Assembly (NCBI GenBank): GCA_903828645.1
Contig: CAIKNA010000262.1
Span: 1-55,924 of the forward strand
Length of the DNA stretch: 55,924 nt
DNA from: an uncultured Bacteroidales bacterium
Lineage (GTDB): Bacteria; Bacteroidota; Bacteroidia; Bacteroidales; FEN-979
Direction: 5' to 3'
The notes below the pieces were generated by a model that was given only the letters and a program-made list of their open reading frames with translations, searched no databases and was not told where the DNA came from. Shown here piece after piece: positions 51,753 through 55,924 of the stretch. Position 1 is the stretch's first letter. Every line of letters starts with the position of its first letter. A program made the translations under genes and the position numbers.

Positions 51753-53902
51753 TACAGGAAAAATATACACAAATCATTGCTGCCGAGCTTAATCAGCAGC
51801 CTGGGTTTGTTCAGAACACGATAAATTTACTGGAGAGCGGTGCCACTATCCCTTTCATTGCCCGCTACCGTAAAGAGATGACCGGTTCGATGGATGAGGT
51901 AGTGATTGCACAAGTGCGCGACCGTCTTGCCCTGCTTAAGGAGCTTGATGCGCGGAGGGAAGCCATTCTCAAATCACTCCGGGAACAGGAAAAACTCACG
52001 CCCGAACTGGAAGTTGCAGTGTCGAATGCTGCAACCATGGCCGAATTGGAAGATATCTACCTGCCATATAAGCCGAAGCGAAAAACGCGCGCAAGCATGG
52101 CACGTGAGAAAGGGCTCGAGCCCCTTGCTGTCATGATCCTTTCGCAACGCTACGACGACATTGAATCCAGGGCTGCGAAATTCATCGACCCTGAAAAGGG
52201 TGTTCATTCCCTGCAGGAGGCCATCCAGGGGGCAAACGACATCATCGCTGAAAAAGTCAACGAGGACGTTTACGCCAGGAAACGCATCCGTGGTTTGTTC
52301 CAGAAGGAATCGTCAGTGTCTGCCAAAGTGGTCAAAGGAAAGGACCAGGAGGGGATCAACTTCCAGATGTATTTTGACTACCACGAACCACTGCATCACG
52401 CTCCTTCACACCGGTTGCTGGCGATGTTTCGTGGTGAAAATGAGGGTTTTCTGAAAATTTCCGTAGAAGTAGAAGAGGAACAGGCACATGGAATCCTTGA
52501 AAGAATATTTATCAAAGAGCACAATACCTCCGCCAATTTGGTAAAGAGTGCCATTGCCGACAGTTGCAAACGGCTCCTTTTTCCCTCCATTGAAACAGAG
52601 ATGCGCCAGTGGGCCAAAGAGAAAGCCGATACGGAGGCGATCAGGGTGTTTGCTGAAAACATGCGTCAACTCTTGCTATCTCCGCCACTTGGACAAAAGA
52701 ATGTACTGGCGATTGATCCGGGATTTCGTTCCGGGTGTAAAATCGTGTGTCTTGACCGCCAGGGAAAACTGGTACACAACGAGACCATCTATCCCCATCC
52801 TCCCCAGAATGAGGTAAAGGAATCGATCCATAAGATCAAGAGCCTGGTGAATGCTTACAAAATCGAAGCCATCGCGATAGGGAACGGCACCGGCGGGCGT
52901 GAAACCGAACGGCTGATCAAGTCGATCCCCTTTGATCGCGATGTCATTGCCCTGGCAGTGAATGAAAGCGGGGCTTCTGTATATTCTGCATCAGCCGTTG
53001 CCCGGAAGGAATTTCCCGATTACGATGTAACCGTGAGAGGATCAGTGTCTATCGGCCGGCGGCTTATGGATCCTTTGGCCGAACTGGTGAAAATTGATCC
53101 CAAATCAATCGGTGTGGGACAATACCAGCATGATGTTGATCAAACGGCACTGATGAAGAGCTTGGAAGATACAGTGGTCAGTTGCGTCAATAAGGTGGGG
53201 GTGGAGGTCAATACAGCGAGTGAAGAACTGCTGACCTATGTTTCAGGACTTGGCCCGTCTCTGGCGAAAAATATCATTGCCTACCGCAATGAAAACGGGC
53301 CGTTTAAAACACGAAATGAGTTCAGGAAGGTTACGAGATTTGGTGACAAGGCATTTGAACAGGCCGCAGGATTCCTGCGCATCCGGGACGCTAAAAATCC
53401 CCTCGACCGGAGTTCAGTTCATCCTGAAAGCTACCCGGTGGTTGACCGGATGGCTGAATGTCTTCATTGTACCGTCGATGAACTTATGGGGAAGCACGAA
53501 TTGCGGTCGCAGATCAAACTTGAAGAATTCACAAGCGAAAAAGTCGGGATGCCGACCCTCCAGGATATCATGCAGGAACTGGCCAAGCCCGGACGCGATC
53601 CGCGTCAGCAGTTTGAGATGTTCGAATTTGATAAAAATATTCATTCGATAAGTGACCTGCGGGTTGGGATGAAACTTCCCGGCATCATCACTAACATTAC
53701 AAACTTTGGTGTCTTTGTTGATCTCGGGGTTCACCAGGATGGTCTTGTCCACATCAGCCAGCTTGCCGATCGCTTTGTAAAAGACCCGAATGATGTGGTT
53801 AAACTGAATCAAAAGGTGATGGTCGAAGTGCTTGATATTGACATGGAACGCAAAAGGATCCAGCTGACCATGAAAAATCAGCATACTAATCAGGATGTTT
53901 AG
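51749..53902 (+). CDS. tex: Tex-family RNA-binding protein
   Basis: The 717-residue protein is a typical Tex/Spt6-like factor: an N-terminal Tex domain with YRKEMTGSMDEVVIAQVRDR, a YqgF-like RNase H fold domain (GQKNVLAIDPGFRSGCKIVC), helix-hairpin-helix modules (LLTYVSGLGPSLAKNIIAYR) and a C-terminal S1 RNA-binding domain (ISDLRVGMKLPGIITNITNF, FVDLGVHQDGLVHISQLAD). All domains are present at the standard length. It acts in the cytoplasm on RNA or transcription complexes; its exact role is not settled. Unusually, its ATG overlaps the stop of a T9SS cargo gene (ATGA), so this core gene seems to be translated from the same mRNA as a surface protein. Confidence 0.94.
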   Translation: MIQEKYTQIIAAELNQQPGFVQNTINLLESGATIPFIARYRKEMTGSMDEVVIAQVRDRLALLKELDARREAILKSLREQEKLTPELEVAVSNAATMAELEDIYLPYKPKRKTRASMAREKGLEPLAVMILSQRYDDIESRAAKFIDPEKGVHSLQEAIQGANDIIAEKVNEDVYARKRIRGLFQKESSVSAKVVKGKDQEGINFQMYFDYHEPLHHAPSHRLLAMFRGENEGFLKISVEVEEEQAHGILERIFIKEHNTSANLVKSAIADSCKRLLFPSIETEMRQWAKEKADTEAIRVFAENMRQLLLSPPLGQKNVLAIDPGFRSGCKIVCLDRQGKLVHNETIYPHPPQNEVKESIHKIKSLVNAYKIEAIAIGNGTGGRETERLIKSIPFDRDVIALAVNESGASVYSASAVARKEFPDYDVTVRGSVSIGRRLMDPLAELVKIDPKSIGVGQYQHDVDQTALMKSLEDTVVSCVNKVGVEVNTASEELLTYVSGLGPSLAKNIIAYRNENGPFKTRNEFRKVTRFGDKAFEQAAGFLRIRDAKNPLDRSSVHPESYPVVDRMAECLHCTVDELMGKHELRSQIKLEEFTSEKVGMPTLQDIMQELAKPGRDPRQQFEMFEFDKNIHSISDLRVGMKLPGIITNITNFGVFVDLGVHQDGLVHISQLADRFVKDPNDVVKLNQKVMVEVLDIDMERKRIQLTMKNQHTNQDV

Positions 53903-53931
53903 ACGTTTTGAGAGCAGATGTTTTTGATTGC

Positions 53932-53966
53932 GATTTTGGATTTACGATTTATGATTTACGATTTAG
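53932..53966. repeat. Heptamer tandem array, CGATTNN family
   Basis: Five units can be read: GATTTTG, GATTTAC, GATTTAT, GATTTAC, GATTTAG (35 bases). The array lies 29 bases after the tex stop and ten bases before the ATG of the barrel gene, so it lies inside the leader of that gene's mRNA. Confidence 0.85.
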
Positions 53967-53976
53967 GTTGTCATTG

Positions 53977-54666
53977 ATGTTGCACAGATATTTCTTTTTT
54001 TCACTTTTAATCACCCTCGCTCTCTTTTTTTCGCAGGCAGCTAAAGCACAAAGGATTCTTGGTGCCATGAGCCTTGGAATGAACCTCACCCAGGTGGACG
54101 GGGATGAGTTTTTTGGTTTCTATAAAGTGGGGCTCAATGTCGGGCCGATGGTCACTGTTCCGTTTGGCACCAGGAAAAACTGGTCGGTGAGTATGGAGTT
54201 GCTCTATTCCCAGAAGGGGAGTTACCATAGGGGAGAAGTAGACTCAACCACCTACCGTCTTGTCCAGGATTATGTTGAAATTCCTGTGTTGGTTCATTTT
54301 ACAGATAAAAATGTGATTTCAGGTGGTGTCGGTTTTTCATATGGTCAGCTGGTCAATTACAAGGAAACGAGGAACAGCTTTTATGACAGCCTTTATACCT
54401 ATACAACATCACTCTCCAACAACGATATTTCGGTTATCGCCGATTTGCAGATCCGCCTGTGGAGTAAACTCTGGGCGGATATCAGGTACCAGTATTCGAT
54501 GAAAAGCAACCGGACTGTCATCGTAGATAATCCCAAGGCCTACCCGAGGGATCCCATTACACGCAATCAATATAACAATGTAATCAGCGTCAGGCTGACC
54601 TGGGTTTTCAACCAGGAAAAAATTGCAAAGCTTCCCAGGAAGGCATCCAATATTGAAACGTTTTAA
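53977..54666 (+). CDS. PorT-like outer membrane beta-barrel protein
   Basis: From the ATG at 53977 the protein is 229 residues with a signal peptide (YFFFSLLITLALFFSQAAKAQ). An upstream reading from 53908 would translate the heptamer array and lacks a signal, so I reject it. The mature chain alternates polar and hydrophobic residues in barrel-like strands: VGLNVGPMVTVPFG, WSVSMELLYSQKGSYH, LQIRLWSKLWADIRYQYS and VISVRLTWVF. This is the form of Bacteroidota outer-membrane-beta-barrel/PorT proteins (about 8 strands). Most members have no known function; some take part in type IX secretion. It follows tex on the same strand and is convergent with the NlpC gene, with two bases between the stops. 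Confidence 0.83.
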   Translation: MLHRYFFFSLLITLALFFSQAAKAQRILGAMSLGMNLTQVDGDEFFGFYKVGLNVGPMVTVPFGTRKNWSVSMELLYSQKGSYHRGEVDSTTYRLVQDYVEIPVLVHFTDKNVISGGVGFSYGQLVNYKETRNSFYDSLYTYTTSLSNNDISVIADLQIRLWSKLWADIRYQYSMKSNRTVIVDNPKAYPRDPITRNQYNNVISVRLTWVFNQEKIAKLPRKASNIETF

Positions 54667-54668
54667 CT

Positions 54669-55478
54669 TCACATGATTCGTTTGATCAGGCGGAGTTTGT
54701 GGGTGTATCTCTGCAATTTTGCACAATATATTCCCTCGTGGTCAATGGGGTCAATACGCACCTTCCCTGAGCAATGGATGATGCGGTTTCGATCGATCAG
54801 CATCCCGACATGGGTGATGTTGCCCTCGGCATCATCGAAAAATGCCAGGTCGCCGGGTGCAGCTTCGGCAAGCAAACTGACAACCTCTCCCTGGGTGGCT
54901 TGTTGTGACGCATCCCGCAGAAGTTTCAACCCCTGGAGTTTGTAAACCATCTGAACAAAACCCGAACAGTCAATACCAAAAGGGGTGCGACCTCCCCACA
55001 GGTAGGGGGCATTGAGGTACAACATGGATTCTCCGGTAAGTTGCTGCCTGGTTTTCATATAGTTTTGATGTGCATGACCAGCTTTGTTCAGAAGGGATTC
55101 AGAAACCAGTCCTTCGTAAAAAAACAGGTCCTGGCCGACCCTCATCCTCAATTCATCAAGGGCTGGCAATGAACTGCCGAGAACGAGGGGAATCATGGAG
55201 CGTCCGGTTTCATATGATATGAGTTGCACCAGTTCCATCGTGATGGATGTCTCTGATCCGGCAAGGCGCAGGTAATCCTGTTCCCCGACGGGATTGGCCT
55301 GGAGGAGGTCGATCCAGCCTTCATAACCGTCAAATGACAATTTTATTTTTAACCAGGTGTTTTCTTTCCCGGTGACCAGGTATAGTTCGCCGAACAAAAC
55401 CTGTGTAACCATTTCCGATTTGTGCGAAGGCTCAGCCCTGACAGGGATCACGCTATGCAGGCAAATACCATATTCCAT
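54669..55478 (-). CDS. NlpC/P60 (C40) peptidase with SH3 domain
   Basis: The 269-residue protein has an N-terminal bacterial SH3-like domain (SVIPVRAEPSHKSEMVTQVL, WLKIKLSFDGYEGWIDL) and a C-terminal NlpC/P60 papain-like domain with PYLWGGRTPFGIDCSGFVQM (catalytic Cys), GDLAFFDDAEGNITHVGMLI (catalytic His) and IIHCSGKVRIDP. It cleaves peptide bonds in murein stem peptides, typically gamma-D-Glu linkages. No signal peptide is visible at the N-terminus (MEYGICLHSVIPVRAEP), which is normal for this Bacteroidota group and may mean a cytoplasmic recycling role. A minus-strand TACCTTTG lies 23-30 bases upstream of the ATG (55501-55508). Confidence 0.9.
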   Translation of the reverse strand: MEYGICLHSVIPVRAEPSHKSEMVTQVLFGELYLVTGKENTWLKIKLSFDGYEGWIDLLQANPVGEQDYLRLAGSETSITMELVQLISYETGRSMIPLVLGSSLPALDELRMRVGQDLFFYEGLVSESLLNKAGHAHQNYMKTRQQLTGESMLYLNAPYLWGGRTPFGIDCSGFVQMVYKLQGLKLLRDASQQATQGEVVSLLAEAAPGDLAFFDDAEGNITHVGMLIDRNRIIHCSGKVRIDPIDHEGIYCAKLQRYTHKLRLIKRIM

Positions 55479-55500
55479 GGATGGTGGTGTTAGTTGGCCT

Positions 55501-55508
55501 CAAAGGTA
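55501..55508 (-). promoter_or_regulatory. Candidate -7 element for the NlpC/P60 gene
   Basis: Minus-strand TACCTTTG fits TAnnTTTG exactly, 23 bases before the ATG at 55478. No TTTG is visible at -33, where the sequence is close to the GTCACNN array. Confidence 0.45.
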
Positions 55509-55533
55509 GTCAGAAAATTGAAAAAATGCACCG

Positions 55534-55568
55534 GTCACCTGTCACGCGTCACCCGTCACGTGTCACGT
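55534..55568. repeat. Heptamer tandem array, GTCACNN family
   Basis: Five units: GTCACCT, GTCACGC, GTCACCC, GTCACGT, GTCACGT (35 bases). The last units overlap the end of the Cys-rich small protein gene and supply its stop codon. A sister array is at 3201-3242. Confidence 0.9.
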
Positions 55569-55712
55569 TTTATTTTTCAACTCCGCCAGCTTGCATCCGC
55601 TGCAGCCATGGCATTTAGACGCCGGCGTTCTGAAAAAACGGATCAGGCGAAGTGTGGTCAGCATCAGTGCTGAGAAAATGATTGCTCCAACAATTAATAA
55701 TTGCCACATCAT
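55563..55712 (-). CDS. FeoB-associated Cys-rich membrane peptide
   Basis: A 49-residue protein translated by hand from the ATG at 55712: it starts MMWQLLIVGAIIFSALML with one membrane helix, then TTLRLIRFFRTPASKCHGC and a Cys cluster KCHGCSGCK (CX2CX2C), ending in NKT before a TGA. This matches FeoB-associated Cys-rich membrane proteins, which accompany feoB and are thought to help ferrous-iron uptake or sense metal. Only one base separates its start from the feoB stop, so it belongs to the feo operon. Its stop codon lies inside the GTCACNN array, so the array has probably replaced the original 3' end. Confidence 0.87.
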   Translation of the reverse strand: MMWQLLIVGAIIFSALMLTTLRLIRFFRTPASKCHGCSGCKLAELKNKT

Positions 55713-55713
55713 G

Positions 55714-55924
55714 TCAGGTTATGATTACACTGCCAATCTGGAAGACAGCGAATGATAAAAGCCAGGCGAGAGCTGTTGTATAAGTAATCAGGAAAATGGC
55801 CCATTTCCAACTGCCTGATTCCCGGTTTACAGTTGCCACCACCGCAATGCATGGCATATAGATAAGGATAAAGAGAAGATAGGAAATTCCGGCAAGGGGG
55901 GTGAAGAGTTTTTGTCCCAGGCGA
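55714..55924 (-). CDS. feoB: Ferrous iron transport protein B, C-terminal end only
   Basis: The last 69 residues of a membrane protein are present, beginning GQKLFTPLAGISYLLF and then ILIYMPCIAVVATVNRESGS, WKWAIFLITYTTALAWLLSF, with a short tail. This is the C-terminus of FeoB, where the YMPC motif and the WKWA segment are conserved. FeoB is a GTPase-linked inner-membrane transporter for Fe(II). The GTPase domain and most of the channel lie beyond the right edge of the window, so completeness cannot be judged. The gene reads into the small Cys-rich peptide gene after one base. Confidence 0.88.
   Translation of the reverse strand, partial: RLGQKLFTPLAGISYLLFILIYMPCIAVVATVNRESGSWKWAIFLITYTTALAWLLSFAVFQIGSVIIT

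Noticed and set aside
53908-53976. Longer N-terminus for the PorT-like barrel protein
   Set aside because: The extension translates the heptamer array, and the signal peptide begins only at the ATG at 53977.
1-55924. tRNA, rRNA, insertion sequences, prophage
   Set aside because: I looked for tRNA T-arm motifs, rRNA-like runs, transposase motifs and phage structural genes and saw none that I could support by eye.

Overview
The window looks like a chromosomal segment of an anaerobic or fermentative member of the Bacteroidota, probably Bacteroidales-like. Evidence: several type IX secretion (T9SS) type A and type B C-terminal sorting domains, Bacteroidota-type promoters (TTTG-N19/20-TAnnTTTG), lipoproteins and outer-membrane barrels, an [FeFe]-hydrogenase maturase (HydG) and a carbamate kinase. 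I see no rRNA, tRNA, prophage, insertion sequence or CRISPR array.

Layout. 1-7.8 kb: a truncated lipoprotein gene, two EamA permeases, carbamate kinase, and a minus-strand hydG operon in which a membrane histidine kinase lies between two paralogous TM1266-like small regulators. 8-11 kb: an ECF sigma factor operon with a membrane protein and a DUF4097-like protein, followed by a head-GIN (DUF2807) protein. 11-21.4 kb: housekeeping genes (recR, clpB, nth, bcp, recA) mixed with secreted proteins. 21.4-29 kb: a minus-strand envelope cluster (ugd, UDP-xylose synthase, rfbD, phosphohexomutase, Omp85-like barrel). 29.1-40.2 kb: a self-cleaving XRE/S24 repressor divergent from dinB, then four inserted minus-strand genes (two GT-C glycosyltransferases, an Omp28-like T9SS cargo, a C45 Ntn hydrolase), then a second-type dnaE. 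40.2-46.9 kb: DEAD-box helicase, slipin, a TPR histidine kinase with its response regulator, a small secreted protein and a lone LutA-like protein. 47-54.7 kb: T9SS cargo genes overlapping tex, and a PorT-like barrel. 54.7 kb to the end: NlpC/P60 peptidase, a FeoB-associated Cys-rich peptide and the end of feoB.

Most notable signals. (1) dinB and dnaE lie 6 kb apart but share a near-identical 32-bp upstream element (27 of 32 positions by my alignment). One copy lies in the promoter region shared with a LexA-like S24 repressor, which suggests a damage-inducible mutagenesis regulon whose genes were separated by an insertion. The dinB/glycosyltransferase junction, where each gene borrows the other's antisense for its tail, looks like a breakpoint. 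(2) Two families of heptanucleotide tandem arrays (CGATTNN and GTCACNN) are scattered through the window. They often abut stop codons, and three of them lie in frame inside dnaE. (3) The hydG operon architecture is unusual.

Translations of short genes and all motif comparisons were done by eye. No database search was possible.
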